Shown in pieces: positions 36,191 to 46,620 of a stretch of 64,000 nt of DNA. Every line of letters begins with the position of its first letter. Within the stretch, counting starts at the first letter, position 1. The position numbers were made by a program, and so were the translations under genes. Source of the stretch: Pedobacter montanisoli (lineage in GTDB: Bacteria > Bacteroidota > Bacteroidia > Sphingobacteriales > Sphingobacteriaceae); NCBI RefSeq assembly GCF_022809115.1, contig NZ_JALGBH010000001.1, positions 1,550,001 through 1,614,000 of the forward strand. Direction: 5' to 3'. The notes under the pieces were generated by a model, which ran no database searches, was not told the origin of the DNA, and saw nothing but the letters and a program-made list of their open reading frames with translations.

Positions 36191-37186
36191 ATGAATTTAG
36201 CTATAAATGGATTTGGTAGAATTGGCCGAACTTTTTTAAGAAATGCCTTAAAGCATCAATTAGATGTTTCAGTTATTAACGATTTAACAGAGCCAAAAAC
36301 ACTGTCTCATCTCTTCAAATATGATTCTGTTCACGGGGGATTTGACGGGGAAGTTTCTTATACTTCGGATAGCTTAATTATTAATGGTAAGGAAATCAGG
36401 GTAATAGCTCAGAAAGATCCTGCTTTGCTTCCTTGGAAGGCATTAAATATTGACGTTGTTTTAGAAAGCACAGGAAAATTTGCCAATAAAGAAGGAGCTG
36501 AAAAACATTTGGCGGCCGGAGCTAAACAGGTGCTGATATCGGCACCCGCAGGTAATGGAGATATTCCTATGGTGGTTTTCGGTGTAAATGAAAACACAAT
36601 TGATTTTACGGCACCTATTATCTCTAATGCTAGCTGTACTACCAATAATGTAGCCCCATTGGTTAAAATATTAAACGATAATTGGGGAATTAACGATGGC
36701 TATATCACTACTGTTCATTCTATGACGGGAGATCAAAATCTGCATGATGCACCCCATAAAGATCTAAGAAGAGCAAGAGCCGCAAGTTCTTCAATTATAC
36801 CCACTACAACAGGAGCCGCGAAAGCCATTACTTATGTTTTTCCTGAACTTGAAGGCAAATTAGGAGGAGCTGGTATAAGAGTTCCTGTTTTAAATGGATC
36901 GTTAACTGATTTTACCTGTACCCTAAAAAAAACAACATCAGTTCAGGAAATTAATGAGGCATTTAGAACAGCAGCACAAACAGTACTTAAAAATGTTTTG
37001 TATTATACAGAAGACCCTATTGTTTCAGTAGATATTATCAATAATCCATATTCTTGTGTGTTTGATGCGCAGCTTACATCAGTTGTAGGTAATTTGGTAA
37101 AGGTAGTAGGTTGGTATGATAATGAATCGGGCTATTCAAACAGATTAATAGATGTTGTAAAAAAGATGAGCCTTAATTATGGTTAA
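36191..37186 (+). CDS. gap: Glyceraldehyde-3-phosphate dehydrogenase, type I
   Basis: 331 residues, normal length. NAD-binding INGFGRIGRTFLRNAL is at the N-terminus. The catalytic C149 is in SNASCTTNNVAPL, and the substrate site HSMTGDQ and C-terminal WYDNESGYSNR are present. It oxidises glyceraldehyde 3-phosphate to 1,3-bisphosphoglycerate in glycolysis. The pgk gene follows after 92 bases, giving the common gap-pgk pair; no terminator lies between them, so they may be co-transcribed. Confidence 0.96.
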   Translation: MNLAINGFGRIGRTFLRNALKHQLDVSVINDLTEPKTLSHLFKYDSVHGGFDGEVSYTSDSLIINGKEIRVIAQKDPALLPWKALNIDVVLESTGKFANKEGAEKHLAAGAKQVLISAPAGNGDIPMVVFGVNENTIDFTAPIISNASCTTNNVAPLVKILNDNWGINDGYITTVHSMTGDQNLHDAPHKDLRRARAASSSIIPTTTGAAKAITYVFPELEGKLGGAGIRVPVLNGSLTDFTCTLKKTTSVQEINEAFRTAAQTVLKNVLYYTEDPIVSVDIINNPYSCVFDAQLTSVVGNLVKVVGWYDNESGYSNRLIDVVKKMSLNYG

Positions 37187-37278
37187 ATTTTAACAGAATT
37201 TTAGGCTTCGAAATCATCTCAGATTAAATTCAGCAGATAAGACCTCATTATAAAATGATATTAAACTTAGAATAAAAT

Positions 37279-38472
37279 ATGAATACTGTAGATCAATACA
37301 ATTTTAAAGACAAGAAAGCATTGGTGAGGGTAGATTTTAATGTGCCTTTAGATGCTGATTTTAATATTACTGACGATAAAAGGATGAAAGCAGCTCTTCC
37401 AACCATTCAGAAAATTCTGAATGATGGTGGTTCAGTAATATTGATGTCTCATCTAGGAAGACCTAAGGGAGCCGTTAATCCAAAGTATTCTTTAAAACAT
37501 ATTGTTGGAGACCTGTCAAGAATGCTGGATATCCCTGTGAAATTTGCTGATGATTGTATTGGAAAGGAAACGCAGAAAATGGCTGCTAATTTATTTCCGG
37601 GAGAAGTATTGCTCTTGGAAAATTTGCGTTTTCATGCAGAAGAAGAAAAAGGAGATGAGGATTTTGCCAAACAACTCGCTGATTTAGCAGATGTCTATGT
37701 GAATGATGCATTTGGTACTGCACATAGAGCACATGCATCTACAACCATTGTTGCAAAGTTCTTTCCAAATGTAAAATACTTTGGCTACCTGATGGCACAA
37801 GAAATTGAAAATGCAGACAAAGTCTTAAAAGGAGCCAATAAACCATTTACGGCAATTATGGGTGGGGCAAAAGTTTCAGATAAAATATTACTGATAGAAA
37901 ATCTTTTAGATAAGGTTGATAATCTGATTGTTGGTGGTGGAATGGCTTATACTTTTGCTAAGGCTCAGGGAGGAGAGATAGGTAATTCATTGTTAGAAGA
38001 AGATAAGCTATCACTTTGTTTAGAGTTGATAGAAAAAGCTAAAGCGAAAGGTGTAGAATTGGTTTTGCCAGTAGATACGATAATTGCTGATAAATTTGAC
38101 AATAACGCCCAAAAATCTGAGACAGGAATCGGAGAAATTCCTTTGGGTTGGATGGGATTGGATATCGGTCCAAAAACCATAGCTATTTTTAGTGAAGTAA
38201 TTAAAAATTCAAAAACAGTATTGTGGAATGGGCCGATGGGGGTTTTTGAAATGAGCAATTTTGAGCATGGAACCAAAGCAGTAGCTGAAGCAGTAGTGGC
38301 AGCTACCCAAAACGGGGCTTTTTCACTAATCGGTGGAGGAGATTCGGCTGCGGCCATTGCCAAGTTTGGATTTGAAAATCAGGTGAGTTACGTTTCTACA
38401 GGCGGCGGTGCTCTTTTAGAGTATATGGAAGGTAAAGAATTGCCCGGTGTAAAAGCGATACAACAACAATAG
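37279..38472 (+). CDS. pgk: Phosphoglycerate kinase
   Basis: 397 residues, normal length. It has [12 protein letters not shown] at the N-terminus, the [10 protein letters not shown] substrate site, [14 protein letters not shown], and the C-terminal nucleotide-binding [14 protein letters not shown]. It transfers the phosphate of 1,3-bisphosphoglycerate to ADP in the cytosol. A strong terminator follows 24 bases after the stop, closing the gap-pgk unit and isolating it from the dcw cluster. Confidence 0.97.
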   Translation: MNTVDQYNFKDKKALVRVDFNVPLDADFNITDDKRMKAALPTIQKILNDGGSVILMSHLGRPKGAVNPKYSLKHIVGDLSRMLDIPVKFADDCIGKETQKMAANLFPGEVLLLENLRFHAEEEKGDEDFAKQLADLADVYVNDAFGTAHRAHASTTIVAKFFPNVKYFGYLMAQEIENADKVLKGANKPFTAIMGGAKVSDKILLIENLLDKVDNLIVGGGMAYTFAKAQGGEIGNSLLEEDKLSLCLELIEKAKAKGVELVLPVDTIIADKFDNNAQKSETGIGEIPLGWMGLDIGPKTIAIFSEVIKNSKTVLWNGPMGVFEMSNFEHGTKAVAEAVVAATQNGAFSLIGGGDSAAAIAKFGFENQVSYVSTGGGALLEYMEGKELPGVKAIQQQ

Positions 38473-38496
38473 TAGGTTCTTAAAAAATGAATAAAA

Positions 38497-38529
38497 ACGG
38501 AGGTCTGAATTTCAGGCCTCCGTTTTTTT
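38497..38529 (+). terminator. Rho-independent terminator of gap-pgk
   Basis: A G/C-rich stem, ACGGAGGTCTG paired with CAGGCCTCCGT (one G-T pair), has a short loop and is followed by seven T. It lies 24 bases after pgk. The surrounding gap 38473-38671 also contains the MraZ-type repeats. Confidence 0.92.
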
Positions 38530-38601
38530 ATGTCTGAAAAATGATGAAAATAAGTTAAAAACAAAGCTTTTGTGGGAGAAAGTGTATGTTGAAAACTTTT
38601 T

Positions 38602-38636
38602 GTGGTAAAAAGTGGTAAAAAGTGGTAGATAGTGTT
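38602..38636 (+). promoter_or_regulatory. MraZ-box-like direct repeats upstream of mraZ
   Basis: GTGG/GTGT occurs at 38602, 38612, 38622 and 38632, exactly 10 bases apart, each within a context like AAAGTGGTAA. Another AAAGTGT lies near 38578, and AAAAGTGTAG near 38652-38661. MraZ proteins of E. coli and mycoplasmas bind direct TGGG or AAAGTG repeats spaced about 10 bases ahead of their own operon. These are therefore probable autoregulatory sites for the dcw cluster, 36-70 bases before the mraZ ATG. Confidence 0.75.
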
Positions 38637-38671
38637 TAATTTTACACTACATAAAAAGTGTAGCTACTATT

Positions 38672-39142
38672 ATGACCCAACTCATCGGAGAATTTGATTG
38701 TAAACTTGACGCAAAGGGACGCCTTATGGTGCCTGTTTTGCTCAAAAAGCAATTGCTTGATGTGGAGCGAGATGGGTTAGTTGTGAATCGGGGTTTTGAG
38801 AAGAATTTAGTGATCTACCCTAAAAAGGTTTGGGATGAAACAGTAGCTGAACTTGCTAAGTTGAATATGTTTGAGCGCAAGAACCGTGAGTTTGTGCGTG
38901 CGTTTCAAAGAGGGGCAATGCCTTTGAGTTTGGATGCTGCTGGAAGGGTATTGTTGCCTAAAGCCTTGATGGAATATGCTGGTATAGAAGCTGAGATTGT
39001 GTTGGCTTGCCAGTTAGATAAAATTGAGGTTTGGGATAAAAAGGTTTATGATAACCTTTTTGATGATGTTCCTGAAAATTTTGCTGCTTTAGCTGAAGAA
39101 GTTATGGGAGGAAAAAATAAAGGAGGTGAAGATGGAAAATAA
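38672..39142 (+). CDS. mraZ: Transcriptional regulator MraZ
   Basis: 156 residues with two AbrB-like swapped-hairpin domains. GEFDCKLDAKGRLMVPVLLK is the first (about 4-50) and PLSLDAAGRVLLPKALMEYA the second (about 88-130), each with the DxxGR pattern. MraZ forms a ring that binds direct repeats and controls the dcw operon. It is the first gene of the cluster, follows the repeat array, and overlaps the rsmH start by 11 bases. Length and motifs are typical for Bacteroidota. Confidence 0.95.
   Translation: MTQLIGEFDCKLDAKGRLMVPVLLKKQLLDVERDGLVVNRGFEKNLVIYPKKVWDETVAELAKLNMFERKNREFVRAFQRGAMPLSLDAAGRVLLPKALMEYAGIEAEIVLACQLDKIEVWDKKVYDNLFDDVPENFAALAEEVMGGKNKGGEDGK
39121..39126 (+). promoter_or_regulatory. 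Shine-Dalgarno sequence fixing the rsmH start
   Basis: AGGAGG, a full anti-16S match, lies 5 bases before the ATG at 39132. The alternative GTG at 39126 would sit inside it and is rejected. Such strong sites are uncommon in this window; another is seen before the histone-H1-like gene. Confidence 0.75.
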
Positions 39143-40037
39143 TTACCACGTTCCGGTGCTGTTAAATGAATGTTTGGATGGTTTAAATATCAATCCGTCT
39201 GGTGTATATGTTGATGTGACTTTTGGTGGTGGCGGACATTCAAGGGCTATATTAGAGAAATTAGGCAAAGATGGGGTTTTAGTGGCTTTTGATCAGGATC
39301 CAGATGCGCAAAGAAATAAAATAGAAGACCCTCGTTTCAAATTTGTTGATCAGAATTTTAGCTACCTGAAAAATAATCTCCGTTTGCTGGGCTATAAACA
39401 GGTTGATGGGATCTTGGCCGATCTTGGAGTTTCTTCGCATCAGTTTAATGAAGCAGAAAGAGGTTTTTCAATACGTTTTGATGCTGATCTGGATATGCGC
39501 ATGGATAAGCAACGCTCGCTTACGGCTGCTAAGGTTTTAAATACCTATTCAGAAGGAGATTTGCATCGGATCTTTGGTTTGTATGGAGAGGTTAAAAATG
39601 CAAAATCTCTTGCAAGAACCATTGTTACGGCTCGTTTAGATAAGGAGATTAAAACGCTAGGCGATTTTAAGCAGGTTATTGCTTCACATATCCCTAAAGG
39701 TAAAGAAAATAAATATATGGCGCAGGTTTTTCAGGCTTTGCGTATAGAAGTGAATGCTGAGCTTGAGGTTTTAGAGCAATTTTTAGAACAGAGCGCTGAG
39801 GTTTTGAAGCCGGGAGGCAGGTTGGTGGTAATCTCTTATCATTCTTTAGAAGACCGACCGGTTAAAAATTATATCGCTAAGGGGAAATTTAAAGGTGAGG
39901 TTGATAAAGATTTCTTTGGTAATGATGTAAAACCTTTTCAGGTGATCACCAGAAAAGCAATTGTGGCAGGGCCAGAAGAATTAAAGAGCAATACACGCTC
40001 ACGAAGTGCCAAATTAAGAATTGGGGAAAAATTATGA
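39132..40037 (+). CDS. rsmH: 16S rRNA (cytosine1402-N4)-methyltransferase
   Basis: About 301 residues. MENNYHVPVLLNECLDGL starts the RsmH signature. VYVDVTFGGGGHSRAILEKL is SAM motif I, and LADLGVSSHQFNEAERGFS and VISYHSLEDRPVKNYI are family-diagnostic. It methylates N4 of C1402 in 16S rRNA, in the decoding centre. It overlaps mraZ by 11 bases and the following ftsL-like gene by 4, and is second in the dcw operon as in most bacteria. Confidence 0.95.
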   Translation: MENNYHVPVLLNECLDGLNINPSGVYVDVTFGGGGHSRAILEKLGKDGVLVAFDQDPDAQRNKIEDPRFKFVDQNFSYLKNNLRLLGYKQVDGILADLGVSSHQFNEAERGFSIRFDADLDMRMDKQRSLTAAKVLNTYSEGDLHRIFGLYGEVKNAKSLARTIVTARLDKEIKTLGDFKQVIASHIPKGKENKYMAQVFQALRIEVNAELEVLEQFLEQSAEVLKPGGRLVVISYHSLEDRPVKNYIAKGKFKGEVDKDFFGNDVKPFQVITRKAIVAGPEELKSNTRSRSAKLRIGEKL

Positions 40038-40444
40038 ATAACCAATTCAGGATAAAAACGGAAGAGCCCGAAGAAGAGATTGTAGAACGGGAAGAGAAAG
40101 TTGATAAAGAAGTTAAAGAAGGTGGTTTGACCATCTTTTTCAGAAAGCTTTTTGTGGAAGGGGTGGTTTCGAAAGAAACAGCAACAGGAGTGTTGCCTTA
40201 CCTTATTTTTTTATGTGTGTTGGGTATGATTTACATCGCAAACAGCCATATGGCAGTTAAGAACATACGTGAAATTGATAAGTTAAGTAAAGAAGTTAAG
40301 GAGTTGAGTTCAGAATACAAATCGCTTAAGGCCGATTTGATGTTTAAGAGCAAAATGACTGAGGTGGCTAAAAAAGTTGATACGTTAGGTATCAGGGAAT
40401 TGATAGAGCCGCCACAAAAACTTGTAATTGAAGACAAAAAATGA
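40034..40444 (+). CDS. FtsL-like divisome membrane protein
   Basis: 136 residues with an acidic, lysine-rich N-terminus. One membrane helix lies at about 53-73 (VLPYLIFLCVLGMIYIAN), followed by a coiled-coil segment (REIDKLSKEVKELSSEYKSL) up to about 115. This topology and the location between rsmH and ftsI fit FtsL, the small bitopic protein that joins FtsQ/FtsB and activates the FtsI-FtsW synthase. The cytosolic tail is longer than in E. coli FtsL. Sequence similarity within the family is low, so the call relies on position and layout. Confidence 0.75.
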   Translation: MNNQFRIKTEEPEEEIVEREEKVDKEVKEGGLTIFFRKLFVEGVVSKETATGVLPYLIFLCVLGMIYIANSHMAVKNIREIDKLSKEVKELSSEYKSLKADLMFKSKMTEVAKKVDTLGIRELIEPPQKLVIEDKK

Positions 40445-42543
40445 ATATTAGAGCAAACATATTAATGAGAGTGTACTTGGCCTTCGGGCTTATTGTACTC
40501 TTTGCGCTTGCTGTAGTATTAAGATTGGGCGATGTTCAGTTTAGACAGGGGCATAAATGGAGAGCTATGGCTGATAGTTTGTCGGTTAGAGAGTTCGATA
40601 TTGAAGCTACTCGTGGTAATATTTATTCTGTTGATGGTAGTTTGCTGGCTACCTCTGTTCCTGAATATGAATTACGTATGGATATGTTTGCTGGAGGAAT
40701 ACAGGATAATGAGCTGTTTTACTCAAAAGTTGATTCTCTTGCATTTAAACTAGCGCAGTTTTTTAAAGATAAAAGCGCAAAAGATTATTCGAGGCTTTTG
40801 AGAAAAGCAAGACAAGATAGTGCTCGCTATGTGCTTATCAAAAGAAAAGTTTCGTATCAGGATCTGAAAGAAATAAGACAATTTCCTTTATATAATATAG
40901 GTAAGCATTCTGGTGGCTTAATGGCTATTCAGCAAAACAGACGTATTCTGCCTTTTAAAGCACTTGCGGCAAGAACCATAGGCTATAAGAATGAGAATGT
41001 TAAGAATGGTGTAGGTTTAGAAGGTGCGTATGGTAATTATATTAATGGCGAATCTGGTAAAAGATTAATGCAGCGGATTAGCGGAGGGGTATGGATACCG
41101 GTAAACAGTGATGCAGAAGTTGCGCCAAAAGATGGTGCTGATATCATTTCTACTATCGATATCAATATGCAGGATCTGGCTCAAAGTGCTTTAGAAAAGC
41201 AATTGATTAAAAGCGATGCACACCATGGAGCGGTAATTATCATGGAGGTAGCTACCGGAGAAGTTAGAGCGGTAGCTAATTTTACCCGTGTAGAGCAAGG
41301 TGTTTATAAAGAGCAATTTAATTATGCGATAGCAGGTAATCAGGATCCTGGTTCAACTTTTAAAGCTGCATCTTATATGGCTTTGCTTGAAGATAAATAT
41401 GTAGATACCAACACCATGGTAGCAACTGGCGAGTATCCTATACCAGGACACGTAATTAAAGATTCGCATGGAAGTATTGGGGTGGTAACAGTTAAAAAAG
41501 CTTTTGAACAATCTTCTAATGCGGCTATTGCTTCCTTGGTTAATAAATATTACAAGGATAACCAATCTAAGTTTACAGACCATTTATACAGTTGGCATTT
41601 AAATGAAAAAATGGATCTGCAAATTCCGGGAGAAGCACAACCGGTAGTTAAAAATCCAAAAAATAAAAGCTGGAATAAAAACATGTCTTTACCACAAATG
41701 GCTTATGGATATGAAATGCAGCTTACGCCTTTAAAGATGCTTTCGTTTTATAATGCTATTGCAAATAATGGTAAATACCTGGCGCCAATATTTGTAAAAG
41801 AGATCAGAAGACTGGGTAATCCTATAGAACAATTTAAAGCGAAAGTAATCAACGAGAAAATCTGCTCTGATGTAACGCTTAAAAAAATGCAGGAAATGCT
41901 TGAAGCGGTAGTTACAAATGGTAGCGGAAGACAGATTGTTTACAACCCTTTGTATAAGATTGCAGGTAAAACGGGTACTGCGCAAGTTGCAGATAACAAT
42001 CTGGGTTATAAGGCTAAACGACAATATCAGGCTTCGTTTGTTGGATATTTTCCGGCAGAAAAACCTAAATATTCAATGATAGTGGTAATTAACGATCCTA
42101 AAGGTGCCTATTATGGAGCTTTGGTATCTGGGCCAGTGTTTAGAGAAATAGCAGATCGCATTTATGCAAGCGATATAGATATGTATAAACCTGATGTAAA
42201 GACTCATTATGTAGGTAATACCCAGCCGCCAGAAGCTAAGGCTGGTCAAAGTAAGGCTGTGAAGAAAGTATATAATGCTTTAGGTATAAAACCGCTATAT
42301 GCAGCAAAATCAGAATATTTTAATTCAATAGACACCAGTAATGGCGTGGCGTATCATGATACCGAAATGGAGAAAGGGATTATGCCTGATGTGAATGGAA
42401 TGGGATTAAAAGATGCTATGTTTTTATTGGGTAATGTGGGTTTGAAAGCCAGAGTAAAAGGAAGTGGTAAAGTTGTGGGACAATCTATACAAGCCGGTTC
42501 ACGCATAGGAAAAGGATTAATGGTAGAGTTGCAATTGCAATAA
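40441..42543 (+). CDS. ftsI: Penicillin-binding protein, FtsI-type transpeptidase with PASTA domain
   Basis: 700 residues. One N-terminal membrane helix (about 10-30) is followed by a PBP dimerisation domain and a transpeptidase domain. Active-site motifs are S305-T-F-K308, S358-S-N360 and K510-T-G512. A single PASTA domain (MPDVNGMGLKDAMFLL, about 640-700) ends the protein, an addition absent from E. coli FtsI. It cross-links septal peptidoglycan together with FtsW. It overlaps the ftsL-like gene by 4 bases and precedes murE. Confidence 0.95.
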   Translation: MNIRANILMRVYLAFGLIVLFALAVVLRLGDVQFRQGHKWRAMADSLSVREFDIEATRGNIYSVDGSLLATSVPEYELRMDMFAGGIQDNELFYSKVDSLAFKLAQFFKDKSAKDYSRLLRKARQDSARYVLIKRKVSYQDLKEIRQFPLYNIGKHSGGLMAIQQNRRILPFKALAARTIGYKNENVKNGVGLEGAYGNYINGESGKRLMQRISGGVWIPVNSDAEVAPKDGADIISTIDINMQDLAQSALEKQLIKSDAHHGAVIIMEVATGEVRAVANFTRVEQGVYKEQFNYAIAGNQDPGSTFKAASYMALLEDKYVDTNTMVATGEYPIPGHVIKDSHGSIGVVTVKKAFEQSSNAAIASLVNKYYKDNQSKFTDHLYSWHLNEKMDLQIPGEAQPVVKNPKNKSWNKNMSLPQMAYGYEMQLTPLKMLSFYNAIANNGKYLAPIFVKEIRRLGNPIEQFKAKVINEKICSDVTLKKMQEMLEAVVTNGSGRQIVYNPLYKIAGKTGTAQVADNNLGYKAKRQYQASFVGYFPAEKPKYSMIVVINDPKGAYYGALVSGPVFREIADRIYASDIDMYKPDVKTHYVGNTQPPEAKAGQSKAVKKVYNALGIKPLYAAKSEYFNSIDTSNGVAYHDTEMEKGIMPDVNGMGLKDAMFLLGNVGLKARVKGSGKVVGQSIQAGSRIGKGLMVELQLQ

Positions 42544-42555
42544 AATAAATTGAGC

Positions 42556-44013
42556 ATGGAGTTAAAAGATTTACTTTACGGAATTTCGATTAAAAGTATC
42601 AAAGGAAACACGGCAGAACAAGTGTCGGGCCTTGCTTTTGATTCAAGAATAGTTAAATCTGGTACTTCATTTTTTGCCATTAAAGGTACTGCTGCAGACG
42701 GACACCTTTTTATTGAACAAGCTATAACAAATGGCGCTACAGTAATTATTGCCGAAGACCTGCCAGCCAATTTAAACGAAGAAGTAACATGGGTAGAAGT
42801 TGAAAACTCTGCAGAGGCATTAGGTATTGCAGCTTGTAATTTTTACGATAACCCTTCTCGAAAAATTAAACTGGTAGGAGTAACGGGTACAAATGGTAAA
42901 ACTACCATAACTACGTTGCTTTATCAGCTTTTTAAAGCTTTAAATTATAAAGTAGGCTTAATTTCTACAGTACAGAATTATGTAGATGATCGCATTGTAT
43001 CTGCCAGTCACACCACACCTAATCCTGTTGAACTTAACAGCTTGCTAAACAGCATGATAGAGGCAGGTTGTGAATATTGTTTTATGGAAGTGAGCTCGCA
43101 TGCAGTTGCGCAACATCGCATAAGCGGTTTAAACTTTGCAGGAGGAGTATTTTCAAATATTACGCACGATCATTTAGATTTTCATAAAACGTTTGACAAT
43201 TATCTGAAAGCTAAAAAAGGCTTTTTCGATGCGTTACCTAAATCTGCTTTTGCGCTTACCAATATCGACGACAGAAATGGTACGGTAATGTTGCAAAACA
43301 CCAAGGCTTACAAAAAAACTTATGCCTTAAAACAAATGGCAGATTTTCATGCACGTGTTATAGAAAATAAGTTTAGCGGCCTACATCTGGATATAGATCA
43401 TAAAGAGGTTTATTTTAAAATGGTTGGTTCTTTTAATGCTTACAATCTCTTGGCTGCGTATGGTACTGCTGTTCTTTTAGAGCAAGATAGCTTAAAGGTA
43501 TTAACGTTGTTGAGTAATCTGAATGGTGCAGAAGGCAGGTTTGATTACTTGGTTTCCGATAAAGGAATAGTGGGTATTGTGGATTATGCGCATACACCTG
43601 ATGCTGTACAGAATGTGTTGAGCACCATTGCCGATGTAAGAAAAGGAAATGAACAAGTAATTACTGTAATAGGTTGCGGTGGCGACAGGGATAAAACCAA
43701 ACGCCCGGTAATGGCGCAGGTGGCTTGCGACTGGAGCGATAAAGTGATTTTAACTTCCGACAATCCTCGCAGTGAAGATCCTCAAACGATTATAGAAGAT
43801 ATGCAGGCAGGAGTATCACCCAGTAACCAACGTAAAACCATTAGTATTGTAGACAGGCGTGAGGCCATAAAAACAGCATGCTTTTTAGCAAATCCTGGAG
43901 ATATTATTTTGGTTGCAGGTAAAGGGCATGAAAAATACCAGGAAATAAAAGGTGTAAGAAACCATTTTGACGATAAAGAAATCTTAAGAGAACAACTAAA
44001 CCCTAAAAGCTGA
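42556..44013 (+). CDS. murE: UDP-MurNAc-L-Ala-D-Glu: meso-DAP ligase
   Basis: About 485 residues. P-loop [17 protein letters not shown] (K115), [12 protein letters not shown], and [10 protein letters not shown]: the DNPR motif is the form associated with meso-diaminopimelate as substrate rather than lysine. This fits the dapA gene further along. A TTG at 42550 could also start the frame, but the ATG at 42556 is preferred. It adds the third peptide residue to the cytosolic peptidoglycan precursor. The stop overlaps the mraY ATG (TGATG). Confidence 0.95.
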   Translation: MELKDLLYGISIKSIKGNTAEQVSGLAFDSRIVKSGTSFFAIKGTAADGHLFIEQAITNGATVIIAEDLPANLNEEVTWVEVENSAEALGIAACNFYDNPSRKIKLVGVTGTNGKTTITTLLYQLFKALNYKVGLISTVQNYVDDRIVSASHTTPNPVELNSLLNSMIEAGCEYCFMEVSSHAVAQHRISGLNFAGGVFSNITHDHLDFHKTFDNYLKAKKGFFDALPKSAFALTNIDDRNGTVMLQNTKAYKKTYALKQMADFHARVIENKFSGLHLDIDHKEVYFKMVGSFNAYNLLAAYGTAVLLEQDSLKVLTLLSNLNGAEGRFDYLVSDKGIVGIVDYAHTPDAVQNVLSTIADVRKGNEQVITVIGCGGDRDKTKRPVMAQVACDWSDKVILTSDNPRSEDPQTIIEDMQAGVSPSNQRKTISIVDRREAIKTACFLANPGDIILVAGKGHEKYQEIKGVRNHFDDKEILREQLNPKS

Positions 44014-45275
44014 TGTTATATTTATTATTTGAATATCTGCATAAACACTATGATTTTCCGGGATTAAGGTTGTTCCAGTACCTTACTTTCAGGTCATCGC
44101 TTGCCATCATTTTATCGTTGATCATTACAACGGTTTATGGTCGCAGGATCATTGATTTTTTGCATAAAAAGCAGGTAGGTGAAACCGTAAGAAATTTAGG
44201 GCTTGAAGGTCAGATGCAAAAACAAGGTACGCCCACAATGGGTGGTATCATGATTTTGATGGGTATTCTTATCCCAACAATCTTATTTGCCAATATTACC
44301 AATATCTATGTAATTCTGATGATTGTAACCACCATCTGGATGGGTGCAATAGGCTTTTTAGATGATTATATTAAAGTATTTAAAAAGAATAAAGAAGGAC
44401 TTGCCGGAAGATTTAAAGTGGTAGGACAGGTTGGTTTGGCTGTTATAGTTGGTGTAACCATGTATTTCCATCCTAATATTGTGGTTAGACAAACGGTTGA
44501 TGAGAACGTAAAAATAGATACGGCTAAAGTAGAAAACGCAGCACCTATGGTGTTGAGACAAAAAGGTCAGAGCTACTATTATACACAAGATGTAAAATCG
44601 ACCAAAACAAATGTGCCTTTTTATAAAAACAATGAATTTGATTATGCCAAAGTACTTAAGTTTTTAGGTTCTGGCTATGAAAAATACGCATTTATAGTGT
44701 TTTTGGCTTTTGTAATTATCATTGTTACAGCCGTTTCAAACGGAGCAAACCTAACCGATGGCATAGATGGTCTGGCAACAGGTACATCGGCTATTATAGG
44801 TATAACCCTGGGTATTTTGGCTTATGTATCGGGTAACACCGTAATTGCCGATTACCTCAATATCATGTACATCCCCAACTCTGGTGAGCTGATCATTTTT
44901 GCCGGAGCATTTGTAGGTGCGTGTGTAGGCTTTCTGTGGTACAACTCTTATCCGGCCCAGATTTTTATGGGCGATACCGGAAGCTTAACCATAGGCGGTA
45001 TCATTGCTGTTTTTGCCATTATGATACGTAAAGAATTACTAATTCCTGTAATGTGTGGTGTTTTTCTGGTTGAAGTATTATCGGTAACCCTGCAGGTAAG
45101 TTATTTTAAATATACCAAGAAAAGATTTGGCGAAGGAAGAAGGATTTTCATGATGTCGCCTTTACATCATCATTACCAGAAAAAAGGGTATCATGAAGCT
45201 AAGATCGTAACCCGTTTCTGGATTATAGGAATTATACTGGCGGTAATCACATTCGTAACCTTAAAGCTACGCTAA
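44013..45275 (+). CDS. mraY: Phospho-MurNAc-pentapeptide transferase
   Basis: 420 residues, about ten helices. QGTPTMGG, the [12 protein letters not shown] active-site aspartates, [12 protein letters not shown] and [13 protein letters not shown] are the MraY motifs. It joins the precursor to undecaprenyl phosphate, making lipid I. It is about 60 residues longer than the E. coli enzyme because of a hydrophilic insert (about 155-215) between membrane segments; I recall such inserts in Bacteroidota MraY proteins. murD begins at the very next base. Confidence 0.95.
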   Translation: MLYLLFEYLHKHYDFPGLRLFQYLTFRSSLAIILSLIITTVYGRRIIDFLHKKQVGETVRNLGLEGQMQKQGTPTMGGIMILMGILIPTILFANITNIYVILMIVTTIWMGAIGFLDDYIKVFKKNKEGLAGRFKVVGQVGLAVIVGVTMYFHPNIVVRQTVDENVKIDTAKVENAAPMVLRQKGQSYYYTQDVKSTKTNVPFYKNNEFDYAKVLKFLGSGYEKYAFIVFLAFVIIIVTAVSNGANLTDGIDGLATGTSAIIGITLGILAYVSGNTVIADYLNIMYIPNSGELIIFAGAFVGACVGFLWYNSYPAQIFMGDTGSLTIGGIIAVFAIMIRKELLIPVMCGVFLVEVLSVTLQVSYFKYTKKRFGEGRRIFMMSPLHHHYQKKGYHEAKIVTRFWIIGIILAVITFVTLKLR

Positions 45276-46619
45276 ATGGAAAATAAAAGAGTGGTTATAT
45301 TGGGAGCAGGCGAAAGCGGCGTAGGAGCAGCTAAACTGGCAAAAAAACAAGGCTTTGATGTTTTTGTGTCAGATTTTGGCGCCATTGCCCCTGCTTACAA
45401 AACCAGTCTTACCGATTTACAAATTCCATTTGAAGAAAACCAGCACACCACAGATTTAATTCTTAACGCTGTAGAAGTCATCAAAAGTCCGGGTATTCCC
45501 GATAAAGCTTTTATCATACAGGCCATAAATGAGCTTAATATTCCTGTTATATCAGAGATAGAGTTTGCAAAACGTTATACCAATGCAAAAACAATCTGTA
45601 TCACCGGTTCTAATGGTAAGTCTACTACTACAATGCTTACTTACTATATTTTAAAGAATGCAGGAATTAATGTAGGCTTGGCCGGAAATATAGGTCAAAG
45701 CTTTGCAGCTCAGGTAGCGGAGAAAGAATACGATTGGTATGTGCTTGAAATTTCAAGTTTCATGTTAGATAACATGTACGATTTCAAAGCAGATATTGCG
45801 GTTTTACTTAATATAACTCCAGATCACTTAGATCGCTATGATTATAAACTGGAGAATTATGCATTATCAAAAATGCGTATCGCACAAAATCAAACTGCTA
45901 ATGATGCATTTATTTATTGTGCAGATGATGCCGAAACATTAAAAATGTTGGAACGACTTAAAGTAGCAGCAAAAAAATATCCTTTTTCTATCCATAAAAA
46001 AGTGGAAATGGGAGCATATATAGAAAACCAAACAATATACATCAACACAAACTTAAACCAGGAATTTACCATGTCAATCAACGATTTAGCTTTACAGGGA
46101 AAACACAACATTTATAACTCGATGGCATCGGGTATTGTAGCTAAGGTTCTGGAGTTGCGTAATGAATCCATTCGCGAAAGCATGGGCAACTTTAAGAATA
46201 TTGAGCATCGGTTAGAGTTTGTGGCCAAGATATCAGATGTTACCTATATCAATGATTCTAAAGCTACCAACATAAACTCTACCTGGTATGCCCTAGAAAG
46301 TGTAAACACAGATATTGTGCTGATTATGGGCGGTGTAGATAAAGGCAATGATTATACCATGCTAAAAGACCTGGTAAAGAGCAAGGTAAAAGCCATTATA
46401 TGTTTAGGTAAAGACAATAAGCGCATCCATGAAGCATTTGAAGAAGATGTAGAAGTTATTGTAAATACATTTTCTGCCGCAGAAGCTGTTCAGGTAGCAT
46501 ATCATTTAGCCAAAAAAGGAAGTACGGTGCTTTTATCGCCGGCATGTGCAAGTTTTGATTTGTTCAAGAATTACGAAGACAGAGGAAACCAATTTAAAGC
46601 AGCTGTAAAGGAGTTGTAA
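45276..46619 (+). CDS. murD: UDP-MurNAc-L-Ala: D-Glu ligase
   Basis: 447 residues. RVVILGAGESGVGAAKLAKK is the N-terminal Rossmann part that binds UDP. ICITGSNGKSTTTMLTYYI is the ATP P-loop (K115), and the later YINDSKATNINSTWYALE is typical of MurD. It adds D-glutamate to the peptidoglycan precursor in the cytosol. It follows mraY without a gap and is 1 base from ftsW. Confidence 0.95.
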   Translation: MENKRVVILGAGESGVGAAKLAKKQGFDVFVSDFGAIAPAYKTSLTDLQIPFEENQHTTDLILNAVEVIKSPGIPDKAFIIQAINELNIPVISEIEFAKRYTNAKTICITGSNGKSTTTMLTYYILKNAGINVGLAGNIGQSFAAQVAEKEYDWYVLEISSFMLDNMYDFKADIAVLLNITPDHLDRYDYKLENYALSKMRIAQNQTANDAFIYCADDAETLKMLERLKVAAKKYPFSIHKKVEMGAYIENQTIYINTNLNQEFTMSINDLALQGKHNIYNSMASGIVAKVLELRNESIRESMGNFKNIEHRLEFVAKISDVTYINDSKATNINSTWYALESVNTDIVLIMGGVDKGNDYTMLKDLVKSKVKAIICLGKDNKRIHEAFEEDVEVIVNTFSAAEAVQVAYHLAKKGSTVLLSPACASFDLFKNYEDRGNQFKAAVKEL

Positions 46620-46620
46620 T

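Noticed and set aside
37965..38363. 132-codon open frame opposite pgk
   Set aside because: Shadow of pgk with no support.
39126..39131. GTG start for rsmH
   Set aside because: It lies inside the AGGAGG ribosome-binding site that serves the ATG at 39132.
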